Part shown: positions 34,999 through 43,241 of the stretch, one piece after another
Numbering within the stretch: position 1 is the stretch's first letter
Layout of the letters: each line of letters begins with the position of its first letter
Source: Streptomyces sp. NBC_01451
GTDB taxonomy: Bacteria; Actinomycetota; Actinomycetes; Streptomycetales; Streptomycetaceae
Reading direction: 5' to 3'
Assembly: GCF_036227485.1 (NCBI RefSeq)
Contig: NZ_CP109479.1
Coordinates: forward strand, 1,302,001-1,366,000
Length of the DNA: 64,000 nucleotides
Notes under the pieces: model-generated
Database searches by the model: none
What the model was told of the DNA's origin: nothing
The model's input: only the letters and a program-made list of their open reading frames with translations
Made by a program: the position numbers and the translations under genes

Positions 34999-37053
34999 TC
35001 AGCAGGTCGCGATCGCCGGGTCGCTCACGCCCGCCCGGCCGTTCTCCACGTGCCCGGCGAACCTGCGCAGGAACGACGCGTCGGCGTCGGAGGTGACGGT
35101 GACGTCGTACCACCGCCTGCTGGCCCCCAGGTCCACGCGGTGGCGCACGGTGGCCCCGGCCCGCACCCTGATCTTCCGCGAGTGTCCCCCGTATCCGCTG
35201 CTCAGCTTCAACTCCACCGCGCCGGAGCTCTTGTTGGTGAGGGTCAGCTCAAGGTCGTCGCCGACGTGCCGTGCGGTCACCTCGGGTCCGGCGGCGCCCT
35301 TGCCGCGGCCCTTGAAGACCCGCAGGAAGCCGTTCGGGCCGTGCACCGTCAGGTCGTGGACGTCCTTCGAGTACGCCGAGTTCCAGGTGTCGGCGACGGT
35401 CTTGCCCGCGCCTGTGGTGTACACCCACGGGCCGTCGGTGCGGTTGCCCGAGGTCACGAGGAAGGAGGCGCCGGCGTGGGTGCCGGAGGCGAAGGAGAGC
35501 GTGAGCTTTCCGGCCACCAGGTCTGCCGAACCGTCCACGTACGGGGCGTACTTGAGCGGACGGGCCGGGCGCAGGCCGCGCTCCTGCCGGGGCAGGACCG
35601 GGTTCGCGGGCGGCGTCGGGACGTAGTCGGGGTGGCGGTCCTTGTCCGGCGGCCGGTAGCCGTCGGTGTCGGGGAGGGCGACGGGCCTGGTGTCCTTGCG
35701 GGAGAAGTCGAAGGCGGCCGTCAGGTCACCGCAGACCGCGCGCCGCCAGGGCGAGATGTTGGGCTCGTGCACGCCGAAGCGGCTCTCCATGAACCGGATG
35801 ACCGACGTGTGGTCGAGCGTCTCCGAGCAGACGAACCCGCCCTTGCTCCAGGGCGAGACGACCAGCATCGGCACCCGCTGGCCGAGCCCGTAGGTACCGG
35901 CCGCGTGCCTGCTGTCGCCCTTGAACAGGTCAGGGCCGACGTCGACCGTCGACTTGCCCTGTGCGGCGGACTGGGGCGGGAACGGCGGCACGAGGTGGTC
36001 GAAGAAGCCGTCGTTCTCGTCGTACGTGATGAACAGGGCCGTCCTCGCCCACACGTCGGGGTCGGAGGTGAGCGCGTCCAGGACCTGGGCGATGTACCAG
36101 GCGCCGTAGTTAGCGGGCCAGTTGGGGTGTTCGGTGAAGGCCTCGGGGGCGACGATCCAGGAGACCTGCGGCAGCTTCCCCCCTGACACGTCGGCCTTGA
36201 GCTGGTCGAAGAAGCCCTCGCCCTTGCGGGCGTCGGTGCCGGTGCGGGCCTTGTCGTAGAGGGGGTCGCCGGGCTTCGCGTCACGGTACTGGTTGAAGTA
36301 GAGGAGCGAGTTGTCGCCGTAGTTGCCCCGGTAGGCGTCCTCGATCCAGCCCCAGGAACCGGCCGCGTCGAGCCCGTCGCCGACGTCCTGGTAGATCTTC
36401 CAGGACACGCCCGCCTCTTCGAGTCGCTCCGGGTACGTCGTCCAGCTGTATCCCACCTCGTCGTTGCTGAGGACGGGGCCGCCACCCTTGCCGTCGTTGC
36501 CCGTGTAGCCCGTCCACATGTAGTAGCGGTTCGGGTCGGTCGAGCCGATGAACGAGCAGTGGTACGCGTCGCAGATGGTGAAGGCGTCGGCCAGCGCGTA
36601 GTGGAACGGGATGTCCTTGCGGTTCAGATAGGCCATGGTCGTCGACGACTTGGCCTGGATCCACTTGTCGTACTTGCCGTTGTTGAAGGCGACGTGCCCG
36701 TCGCTCCAGCCGTGCGGGAGGTCCTGGATGAAGGCCAGCCCCAGGTCGTCGGCGTCCGGACGGAAGGGCAGTACGTCCTTCGTGCCGTCCGACTGGTGCC
36801 ACACCGACTTGCCGTTCACCTGGGTGACCGGGTGCGGGTCCCCGAAGCCCCGGACACCGCGCAGCGAACCGAAGTAGTGGTCGAAGGACCGGTTCTCCTG
36901 CATGAGGACGACGATGTGCTCGACGTCCTCGATCGTCCCGGTGCGGTGGTGCGCGGGGAGGGCGGCAGCGCGCTCGATGCTGCTGGAGAGCGCGGTGAAC
37001 GCCGTTGTCGCGCCCGCGAGTTGGAGGAAGTGGCGCCGGTTGACTTCGGGCAT
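34999..37053 (-). CDS. Phosphocholine-specific phospholipase C, Tat-exported
   Basis: 684 residues. The N-terminus EVNRRHFLQLAGATTAF is a twin-arginine signal. The phosphoesterase domain (about 45-450) starts with HIVVLMQENRSFDHYFGSLRGVRGF and holds the metal/active-site segments DAFTICDAYHCSFIGSTDPNR and FITYDENDGFFDHLVPP. Two C-terminal DUF756-type beta domains (about 490-680) complete the family architecture. It should hydrolyse phosphatidylcholine or sphingomyelin outside the cell. The ATG at 37053 restores the Tat signal; the longer upstream frame is not supported. The gene upstream on this strand is 438 bases away. Confidence 0.93.
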   Translation of the reverse strand: MPEVNRRHFLQLAGATTAFTALSSSIERAAALPAHHRTGTIEDVEHIVVLMQENRSFDHYFGSLRGVRGFGDPHPVTQVNGKSVWHQSDGTKDVLPFRPDADDLGLAFIQDLPHGWSDGHVAFNNGKYDKWIQAKSSTTMAYLNRKDIPFHYALADAFTICDAYHCSFIGSTDPNRYYMWTGYTGNDGKGGGPVLSNDEVGYSWTTYPERLEEAGVSWKIYQDVGDGLDAAGSWGWIEDAYRGNYGDNSLLYFNQYRDAKPGDPLYDKARTGTDARKGEGFFDQLKADVSGGKLPQVSWIVAPEAFTEHPNWPANYGAWYIAQVLDALTSDPDVWARTALFITYDENDGFFDHLVPPFPPQSAAQGKSTVDVGPDLFKGDSRHAAGTYGLGQRVPMLVVSPWSKGGFVCSETLDHTSVIRFMESRFGVHEPNISPWRRAVCGDLTAAFDFSRKDTRPVALPDTDGYRPPDKDRHPDYVPTPPANPVLPRQERGLRPARPLKYAPYVDGSADLVAGKLTLSFASGTHAGASFLVTSGNRTDGPWVYTTGAGKTVADTWNSAYSKDVHDLTVHGPNGFLRVFKGRGKGAAGPEVTARHVGDDLELTLTNKSSGAVELKLSSGYGGHSRKIRVRAGATVRHRVDLGASRRWYDVTVTSDADASFLRRFAGHVENGRAGVSDPAIATC

Positions 37054-37491
37054 GGGAGAGGGGCCTCTCGTCCTGATGACGGCAATGGGTGGAACGTGAC
37101 GGAATGCGCGCGCCTGGAGTTTCCCAGGGGCACCGAACGGCACGGAAGGGTCCGATGGCATCCGCGTGAAGGTCGTCGGTACGTGAGATGTGCGGCGGAC
37201 CAAGGGCGGCCCAAGAGACCCCCCGCATAGGCGGCCCTCCGACCGCGCACCGCACCCACCGCACCCACCACGCCCCGGCCCCGGCCCCGGCACGACCCCA
37301 AGCCGTACTCCTCAACCACTCCCCCGTAGAAACGCACATGCCAGCAAACTCCGCCATGATCCCGGCTCATGCGATGCGACAGCAGACCTGTCCCTCGCAT
37401 CTGCGGCATTATCATCGGCGTACGCGTTCCCGTCGGGGCCGGGAGAACCCCCTTCCGGCGGGGCATCCGTGAGAGCAAAGGGAGCAGACCC
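37054..37491. other. Divergent intergenic region, phospholipase / modA
   Basis: 438 bases holding the promoters of the phospholipase C gene (leftward) and modA (rightward). GGGAG at 37480-37484 is the modA ribosome binding site. The stretch 37360-37430 is comparatively A/T-rich (for example CGGCATTATCATCGGCG) and is the likely modA promoter. No clear ModE-type inverted repeat or molybdenum-cofactor RNA was identified. Confidence 0.45.
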
Positions 37492-38316
37492 GTGACGACC
37501 CGTTCCGCACGCCGGACCCGCCGGACCCTCCAGGCGGCCGGTGCGAGCGCCGCCGCGCTGCTGGCCCTGAGCGCCTGCTCCTCCTCCGACGACTCGGCGT
37601 CCTCCGGCTCCCCCGCGTCCACGTCCGCGTCGGCGAAGCCGTCCGGCACGGTGACCGTGTTCGCCGCCGCCTCCCTCAAGGAGAGCTTCACCGCGCTCGG
37701 CAAGGAGTTCGAGGAGACGAACCCGGGTACGAAGGTCACCTTCAGCTTCGGCGGCAGCGACTCCCTCGCCGCGAGCATCACCGGGGGCGCCCCGGCCGAT
37801 GTGTTCGCGTCCGCCAGCCCCAAGACGATGAAGATCGTCACCGACGCGAAGGACGCCGCCGGCACCCCCGCCACCTTCGTCCGCAACCAGTTGGAGATCG
37901 CCACCCTGCCCGGCAACCCCGACAGGATCGCCTCCCTCAAGGACCTGACGAAGTCGGGCCTGAAGGTCGTCCTCTGCGACAAGGAGGTGCCGTGCGGCGC
38001 CGCCGCGCAGAAGACCCTCGACGCGAGCGGACTGAAGCTCACCCCGGTGTCGTACGAGCAGGACGTCAAGAGCGCCCTGACGAAGGTCGAGCTGAAAGAG
38101 GCCGACGCGGCCGTCGTCTACCGGACCGATGTGAAGGCGGCGGGTGACAAGGTGGAGGGCGTGGAGTTCCCCGAGTCGGCCGAGGCCGTCAACGACTACC
38201 CGATCGTCCTGCTCAAGGACGCGCCGAACGCCGACGCCGCGAAGGCGTTCATCGAGCTGGTCAGGTCGGCCGAGGGACGGCAGGTCCTGACCGGGGCCGG
38301 ATTCCTCCAGCCGTGA
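37492..38316 (+). CDS. modA: Molybdate ABC transporter substrate-binding lipoprotein
   Basis: 274 residues with lipobox LSAC (Cys29) after a basic, hydrophobic signal. The mature part has the ModA landmarks TVTVFAAASLKESFTALGKEF, FSFGGSDSLAASITGGAPADVFASAS and a C-terminal IELVRSAEGRQVLTGAGF. It binds molybdate or tungstate outside the membrane and delivers it to ModBC. The GTG at 37492 is preceded by GGGAG at the right distance. The stop overlaps the modB start (GTGA). Confidence 0.95.
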   Translation: MTTRSARRTRRTLQAAGASAAALLALSACSSSDDSASSGSPASTSASAKPSGTVTVFAAASLKESFTALGKEFEETNPGTKVTFSFGGSDSLAASITGGAPADVFASASPKTMKIVTDAKDAAGTPATFVRNQLEIATLPGNPDRIASLKDLTKSGLKVVLCDKEVPCGAAAQKTLDASGLKLTPVSYEQDVKSALTKVELKEADAAVVYRTDVKAAGDKVEGVEFPESAEAVNDYPIVLLKDAPNADAAKAFIELVRSAEGRQVLTGAGFLQP

Positions 38317-39170
38317 CCGGGCCCGGCAGGTCCGGTGCCGCGGCCGACACCCTGACCGGCGGGCCGCGGCCCGGACGCGTCCGGCGGCGTCGGGCAAGCG
38401 TTCCGGTTCCGCTCCTCGTCCCCGCGCTCGTCGGGCTGGTGTTCCTGCTGCTCCCGCTGCTCGCGCTGCTGGTACGCACACCGTGGCGCAGCCTGCCCGA
38501 GCAGTTGACCAGCCCCGAGGTCTGGCAGGCCCTCCGACTGTCCCTGTTCTGCGCCACCGCGGCGACGGCGGTGAGTCTGGTGCTGGGCGTGCCGCTGGCC
38601 TGGCTGCTGGCCCGCGCCGAGTTCCCGGGACGTGGTCTCGTACGGGCCCTGGTGACGCTGCCGCTGGTGCTGCCGCCGGTCGTCGGTGGTGTGGCGCTGC
38701 TCCTCGCCCTCGGACGCAACGGCGTCGTCGGACAGTGGCTGGACTCGTGGTTCGGCGTCACGCTGCCGTTCACCACGGCGGGCGTCGTGGTCGCGGAGGC
38801 GTTCGTGGCGATGCCGTTCCTGGTCATCACCGTGGAGGGCACACTGCGGGCCGCCGACCCGCGCTACGAGGAGGCCGCCATGACGCTGGGAGCCTCCCGC
38901 TTCACCGCGTTCCGCCGGGTCACGCTGCCGCTCGTCGCCCCCGGGGTGGCGGCCGGCGCGGTACTGGCCTGGGCGCGGGCGCTGGGCGAGTTCGGGGCGA
39001 CGATCACCTTCGCGGGCAACTTTCCCGGCCGTACGCAGACCATGCCCCTGGCGGTCTATCTGGCGTTGCAGAGCGACCCGGCCGCCGCCATCGCCCTGAG
39101 CCTGGTCCTGCTCGCCGTCTCGATCGCGGTCCTGGCCGGGCTGCGCGACCGTTGGATGACCGCATCATGA
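38313..39170 (+). CDS. modB: Molybdate ABC transporter permease
   Basis: 285 residues with about six transmembrane helices and the binding-protein-dependent permease loop EEAAMTLGASRFTAFRRVTLPL (EAA motif). The end of the loop region, GEFGATITFAGNFPGRTQTMPLAVYLAL, is characteristic of ModB. Translation starts at GTG 38313, overlapping modA, and the TGA overlaps the modC ATG, so modABC is one coupled operon. Confidence 0.95.
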   Translation: MTGPGRSGAAADTLTGGPRPGRVRRRRASVPVPLLVPALVGLVFLLLPLLALLVRTPWRSLPEQLTSPEVWQALRLSLFCATAATAVSLVLGVPLAWLLARAEFPGRGLVRALVTLPLVLPPVVGGVALLLALGRNGVVGQWLDSWFGVTLPFTTAGVVVAEAFVAMPFLVITVEGTLRAADPRYEEAAMTLGASRFTAFRRVTLPLVAPGVAAGAVLAWARALGEFGATITFAGNFPGRTQTMPLAVYLALQSDPAAAIALSLVLLAVSIAVLAGLRDRWMTAS

Positions 39171-40282
39171 CCTCCATGCGTGAAACGAAGTCCGGCCTCA
39201 CTTCGCCCTCCGGCGGCGACTCCGGTTCCCCCAGCGCACCCGACGGCGGCCTCGACGCGCGGATCGTCGTCGACCGGGGCTCCTTCCGCCTCGACGTCCC
39301 GCTGAGGGCGGCTCCCGGTGACGTCGTCGCGCTGCTCGGCCCCAACGGCGCCGGGAAGACCACCGCGCTGCGTGCGCTGGCCGGGCTGACCCCGCTCGAC
39401 GGCGGCCATCTGCGCCTGGACGGGGCGGAGTTGGGGCGTACGCCGCCGGAGTCCCGGCCGGTGGGCGTCGTCTTCCAGGACTACCTGCTCTTTCCGCACC
39501 TCACCGCCCTCGACAACGTCGCCTTCGGCCCGCGCTGCCAGGGGGCGAGCAGGGCGGAGGCCCGGGCGACCGCCACCGCGTGGCTGGAGCGGATGGGGCT
39601 CGCCGAGCAGGCCGGCGCCAAGCCGCGCAGGCTCTCCGGCGGCCAGGCCCAGCGCGTCGCCCTCGCCCGCGCCCTGGCCACCCGTCCCCGGCTGCTGCTC
39701 CTCGACGAACCGCTGGCCGCGCTGGACGCCCGCACCCGCCTCGACGTCCGCGCCCAACTCCGGCGCCACCTGGCCGACTTCGAGGCCGTGGCGGTCCTGG
39801 TCACGCACGATCCGCTGGACGCGATGGTGCTCGCGGACCGGCTGGTGGTCGTCGAACACGGCCGGATCGTCCAGGAGGGGGCGCCCCAGGACATCGCACG
39901 GCGTCCGCGCACCGACTACATCGCCCAGCTGGTCGGCCTGAACCTCTACCCGGGCCGGGCGGACGGCCACACCGTCACGCTGGACACCGGTCCGGCGATC
40001 ACCACCACCGAGGACCTCACCGGGCCGGTCTTCGTCGTCTTCCCGCCCAGCGCCGTGACCCTGCACCGCCACCGCCCCACCGGCTCCAGCGCCCGCAACC
40101 TGTGGCGCTGCGAGGTGGCCGGTCTGGACATCCACGGCGACCAGATCCGCGCGAACCTCACCGGCGAACTCCAGCTCGCCGCCGACCTCACCACCGTCGC
40201 CGCGGCCGAACTCGAACTCCGTCCCGGTGCGGAGGTCTGGGCGACCGTCAAGGCGACACAGACGCACGCGTACCCGGCCTGA
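39167..40282 (+). CDS. modC: Molybdate ABC transporter ATPase with TOBE domain
   Basis: 371 residues. Walker A GPNGAGKTT (about 58-66), Q-loop VVFQDYLLFPH, signature LSGGQAQRVALARAL, Walker B LLLLDEPLAALD and switch His in LVTHDP are all present. A C-terminal TOBE/Mop-like domain (about 300-371; WRCEVAGLDIHGDQIRANLTG) probably senses intracellular oxyanion. The N-terminal 30 residues are a Ser/Pro/Gly-rich extension not usual in ModC, so a later start is possible, but the ATG at 39167 overlaps the modB stop and is preferred. Confidence 0.94.
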   Translation: MTSMRETKSGLTSPSGGDSGSPSAPDGGLDARIVVDRGSFRLDVPLRAAPGDVVALLGPNGAGKTTALRALAGLTPLDGGHLRLDGAELGRTPPESRPVGVVFQDYLLFPHLTALDNVAFGPRCQGASRAEARATATAWLERMGLAEQAGAKPRRLSGGQAQRVALARALATRPRLLLLDEPLAALDARTRLDVRAQLRRHLADFEAVAVLVTHDPLDAMVLADRLVVVEHGRIVQEGAPQDIARRPRTDYIAQLVGLNLYPGRADGHTVTLDTGPAITTTEDLTGPVFVVFPPSAVTLHRHRPTGSSARNLWRCEVAGLDIHGDQIRANLTGELQLAADLTTVAAAELELRPGAEVWATVKATQTHAYPA

Positions 40283-40372
40283 CCGGGACCCGGCGCCCGG
40301 CCCGGCTAGCGTGAGCCTCACAAAAGCCCCAAAAGCGGGCGCTACCCCATCTTCTCTGTGAGGCGTTCCGCC

Positions 40373-40792
40373 ATGAGCCTGAGCATCCGCAACCAGCTTC
40401 CCGGCACCGTCATCGCCGTCACCACCGGAGAGGTCATGGCCACCGTCAGGGTCCGCCTCGACGGCGGTCAGGAAATCACCGCCGCGATCACACGGGAATC
40501 CGTCGGGGATCTCGGACTCGTCCGGGGCACCGCCGTGCGCGCCCTGGTCAAGTCCACGGAGGTCTCGCTCGCCACCGCCGCCGTCGAGGGCGTCTCCATC
40601 CGCAACCAACTCCCCGGCACGGTCACCGACATCACCAGGGGCGCCGCCATGTCGTCCGTCAAGGTCACCGTCGCGGGCGGCACACTCACGGCCGCGATCA
40701 CCACCGACGCCGCACACGACCTGGGCCTGGCGGCCGGCTCCCCGGTCGTCGCCCTGATCAAGTCGACCGAGATCTCCCTCGCGACCAGGTGA
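40373..40792 (+). CDS. Tandem Mop-domain molybdate-binding protein (molbindin)
   Basis: 139 residues consisting of two consecutive Mop domains, each beginning SIRNQLPGTV and ending ALVKSTEVSLAT or ALIKSTEISLAT. This di-Mop arrangement is the ModG/molbindin type, small cytoplasmic oligomers that store molybdate. The ATG at 40373 is directly before the first domain, about 90 bases downstream of modC, so it probably belongs to the same transcription unit. Immediately beyond it the sequence turns into pseudogene debris. Confidence 0.92.
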   Translation: MSLSIRNQLPGTVIAVTTGEVMATVRVRLDGGQEITAAITRESVGDLGLVRGTAVRALVKSTEVSLATAAVEGVSIRNQLPGTVTDITRGAAMSSVKVTVAGGTLTAAITTDAAHDLGLAAGSPVVALIKSTEISLATR

Positions 40793-40799
40793 GCGGTAC

Positions 40800-40961
40800 G
40801 CCTCCTGGGTCACCAGGGCGCGGTTCTTCACCTCGCCGCAGGTCACGTACGAGTGCTCGCGGGCGCAGACCATGCCGTTGCGCGGCCTCCACCGCAAGCC
40901 GCCCGACGCTGTCGGTCGCGCCGACCACGAGTACGTCGGCGATGCGCTGCTTCTGGAACAT
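40800..40961 (-). pseudogene. N-terminal remnant of an NAD(P)-binding SDR/NmrA-like protein
   Basis: Reading leftward from an ATG at 40961, the translation IADVLVVGATDSVGRLAVEA followed by RHGLRPRALVRD is the beta-alpha-beta start of an atypical SDR (NmrA-like) protein. The similarity stops after about 40 residues and the frame then runs into the molbindin gene. No downstream part of the fold is found, so this is a truncated relic. Confidence 0.6.
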
Positions 40962-41049
40962 GGGGAGGTCCTGGTCGGTGGGGTGGGTGCCGTCCCAGGA
41001 CGTCGAAGAGGTGCCCCTCCCGGGCGGGTGCTCGGGGCCGTACAGAAAA

Positions 41050-41440
41050 AGTGCTCACGCGGGAGCTCGTAACGCGGTCCGACGGCAAGGCGTGCTTCAG
41101 CTGGGCCGGCTTCCTCACCCACCAGGGGAGACCCTCGAAGGACGTGCCCGCGTTCGACGCCTTCGATCTGTCCACGTCCGAGACGAACCAAGCTGAACAT
41201 GATGAGACCCATGTACCACCTCGCCCAGGACGTCAACGAGGAGCGGTCCAGGCAGTGGTGGGTCCGCGACGGTGTCCCGGAATCCGCCACCTCGCTCTCG
41301 GTCGTCGGCAATCTGCACGCCCGTCCGGGCGACGACGTCAACACCTCGCGCCGCATGGGACGCCGGCGGCGCGGACGAGGACCCCGGCGACTTCATCGCG
41401 TGGATCGCCCGGGTGCCGGGCCGCGAGGACTCGGTAGCGA
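41050..41440 (+). pseudogene. Frameshifted C-terminal remnant of a tannase/feruloyl-esterase-like hydrolase
   Basis: Three rightward frames carry consecutive pieces of one family: KDVPAFDAFDLSTSETNQ (about 41136-41190), then MRPMYHLAQDVNEERSRQWW continuing to SLSVVGNLHARPGDDVNT (41202-41345), then WDAGGADEDPGDFIAWIARV (about 41356-41415). The second and third pieces align with the leftward relic at 42862-43205 (RWWIHLGTEDTDNSL; WDEGHGANSDAADFITWVAQ). At least two frameshifts and loss of the N-terminal catalytic half make it a pseudogene. Confidence 0.55.
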
Positions 41441-41561
41441 AGCAGCCAGGGATGCGCGGCAGCCTGGCGGCACTGCCAGAGGCAGCGCCGCCAGGACCGC
41501 CACCGCCATCCCGACCGTCACGCGCAGTGCTGACAGGACGGCGAGATCGGCAAGTGGTTCA

Positions 41562-42683
41562 TCAGAAGGAGAACTCTCCCCCGTAGTCGGTGTCGTGGTC
41601 CCGGAACACGGTGTGGTAGTGGATCTGGTTCTGGTAGACCAGACCGTTCTGGCAGACGAACTCGATCCAGACGCCCGGTCCGTCGATGCGTACATAGTTG
41701 CCGGTGGCGTCCAGCCCGGTTCCCCCGGAGTACGCGATGTAGGTCTCGTCGAGTTCCGACTCGTAGGCGCTCAGCACGGAAGCGGCACTCGTGTCGTCCG
41801 CGACCTCGACCCACGGCGCGATGGCGTTGAGCACCAGTTCCTGCTGATCGTCGGAGAGCTCACTGACGGCGAGGCCCTCCTTGGTCTCCGGGAAGTCGCC
41901 GTCCTCGCCCGGTCCGACCAGCACATCGCTGTACGAGGCGGAGAGTTGGGCTTCCGACAGCTGGGAGGAACTCAGGCTGTCGAGCATGTCGAGCAGTCCG
42001 TCCCGCATCCCTGACAGGGGGGCGTACGAGGTGCCGTCGTCGTCGGTCCAGCTGGTGGGCTCGACCCCGATGAAGAAGGGGCTGACGCCTTCGACCGCCC
42101 CGTCCGCGTAGGTGAGGTTCACCGCGAGGTGGTGGCCGCCGAAGTGCAGCTGCCAGGTGCCGTCCGCGCTCGGGGTGCCCAGGAACGCCAGGAAGTAGAT
42201 GTCGCTGCCGTACCCGCTGGCGGTCTCACCGAGGACGTCGTCCGCGGCCAGGATCTGCGAGATCTGGTCGTATCCGGTGCCTGTGCCCGTGCCTGTCGCC
42301 GCCTTGAGTACCGCCTTGGCGGCGGCCAGCTGATCATCACTGAGCGAACCCAGCTCGATGCCCGGCCGGCAGGAAGAACCGCACGGGAGGTTGGACCAGG
42401 CGGTGGCGTTCTCCTCGGTGAAGTCGAGGAGCACCTCGGCCTGCTGGTCCTCGTCCAGGGTGGCCAGGAAGGCGTCGGCGGCGGCCACCACGTCCGAGAC
42501 GGACGTGGTGGCCTCGGTCGAGACCGAGGACTCAGTGGACGAGGAGCTGCTGCCGGCTTCGGACGTGGCATTCGCCGTGGCGGCGTACACCGCTCCGCCG
42601 AGAAGGGCCGTCGTGACGGAAAGGGCCAGGCCGGCTCGCTTCCAGCGTCCCATCGACCTGCGGTGCGCGTTGTTGCTGTGCAA
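41562..42683 (-). CDS. DUF3500 secreted protein (first copy)
   Basis: 373 residues. A signal sequence (GRWKRAGLALSVTTALLGGAV, cleavage near TANA) and a Ser/Thr-rich segment precede a DUF3500 domain. Visible conserved features are DAFLATLDEDQQAEVLLDF (about 75), FGGHHLAVNLTYADG (about 200) and the C-terminal QIHYHTVFRDHDTDYG (His-x-His, Arg, DYG). DUF3500 has no assigned function; the HH and HxH motifs suggest metal binding. The start is TTG at 42683, supported by AGGAGG (42696-42691) seven bases upstream in the reading direction; the longer frame to 42740 contains no better signal. A paralogue lies at 44643-45740, with a metal transporter between. Confidence 0.8.
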   Translation of the reverse strand: MHSNNAHRRSMGRWKRAGLALSVTTALLGGAVYAATANATSEAGSSSSSTESSVSTEATTSVSDVVAAADAFLATLDEDQQAEVLLDFTEENATAWSNLPCGSSCRPGIELGSLSDDQLAAAKAVLKAATGTGTGTGYDQISQILAADDVLGETASGYGSDIYFLAFLGTPSADGTWQLHFGGHHLAVNLTYADGAVEGVSPFFIGVEPTSWTDDDGTSYAPLSGMRDGLLDMLDSLSSSQLSEAQLSASYSDVLVGPGEDGDFPETKEGLAVSELSDDQQELVLNAIAPWVEVADDTSAASVLSAYESELDETYIAYSGGTGLDATGNYVRIDGPGVWIEFVCQNGLVYQNQIHYHTVFRDHDTDYGGEFSF

Positions 42684-42861
42684 TTCACTGCCTCCTTGAA
42701 AAAGGACTCCGGAGGACTTCCGAAAACTCCTTCGCAGCACACGCGAAAGGAAAGAGAGTTTCAGGTCGTCCCGTACCGTTGTCAGGGCGAGATAAATTGC
42801 ACCGCGCAGCTCTGTGATTTACACCCCGGCGAATCTTTGTTTTACCCGTGGATTATGGACC

Positions 42862-43205
42862 GGGTCCACAGACGGAAAACCCTGACCCTGATTGAGCCGA
42901 AATATCAGCCGGCCACCTTGGGCGACCCATGTGATGAAATCGGCCGCATCACTGTTCGCACCGTGCCCCTCGTCCCAGTACATACGATGACTCACGTCGG
43001 CACCGAGGTTGTCCAGTGCGGCCGCGAGATTGGACGTCACTGTGAGCGAGTTGTCGGTGTCCTCAGTGCCGAGGTGGATCCACCAGCGCTTCGCCCGGTC
43101 GGGGTTCTTCTGCCCGATGAAGTACATCGGGCTCATCAGACACAGATTCTCGGGGATTTCGAGGTCGGTGATGTGAATCGGCCGACAGACCATGGTCATG
43201 GCCAC
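42862..43205 (-). pseudogene. C-terminal remnant of a tannase/feruloyl-esterase-like hydrolase
   Basis: The leftward translation NLCLMSPMYFIGQKNPDRAK, RWWIHLGTEDTDNSLTVTS and YWDEGHGANSDAADFITWVA (catalytic-His region GH) is the C-terminal part of an alpha/beta-hydrolase of the tannase/feruloyl-esterase-like group. The nucleophile-bearing N-terminal two thirds are missing; upstream the NicO gene ends at 43242. It is homologous to the rightward relic at 41050-41440, in inverted orientation around the DUF3500 gene. Confidence 0.6.
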
Positions 43206-43241
43206 CCGGTATACGAGGCATGCCGCATTCCTGCGCGTGAC

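Noticed and set aside
38483..39166. Extension of modC upstream into modB
   Set aside because: The frame is open by chance; the ATG at 39167 overlapping the modB stop is the natural start and the extension has no conserved features.
40373..41356. A complete gene in the 40.8-41.5 kb interval
   Set aside because: All frames there change identity within 50-150 bases; only fragments of an SDR and an esterase are recognisable.
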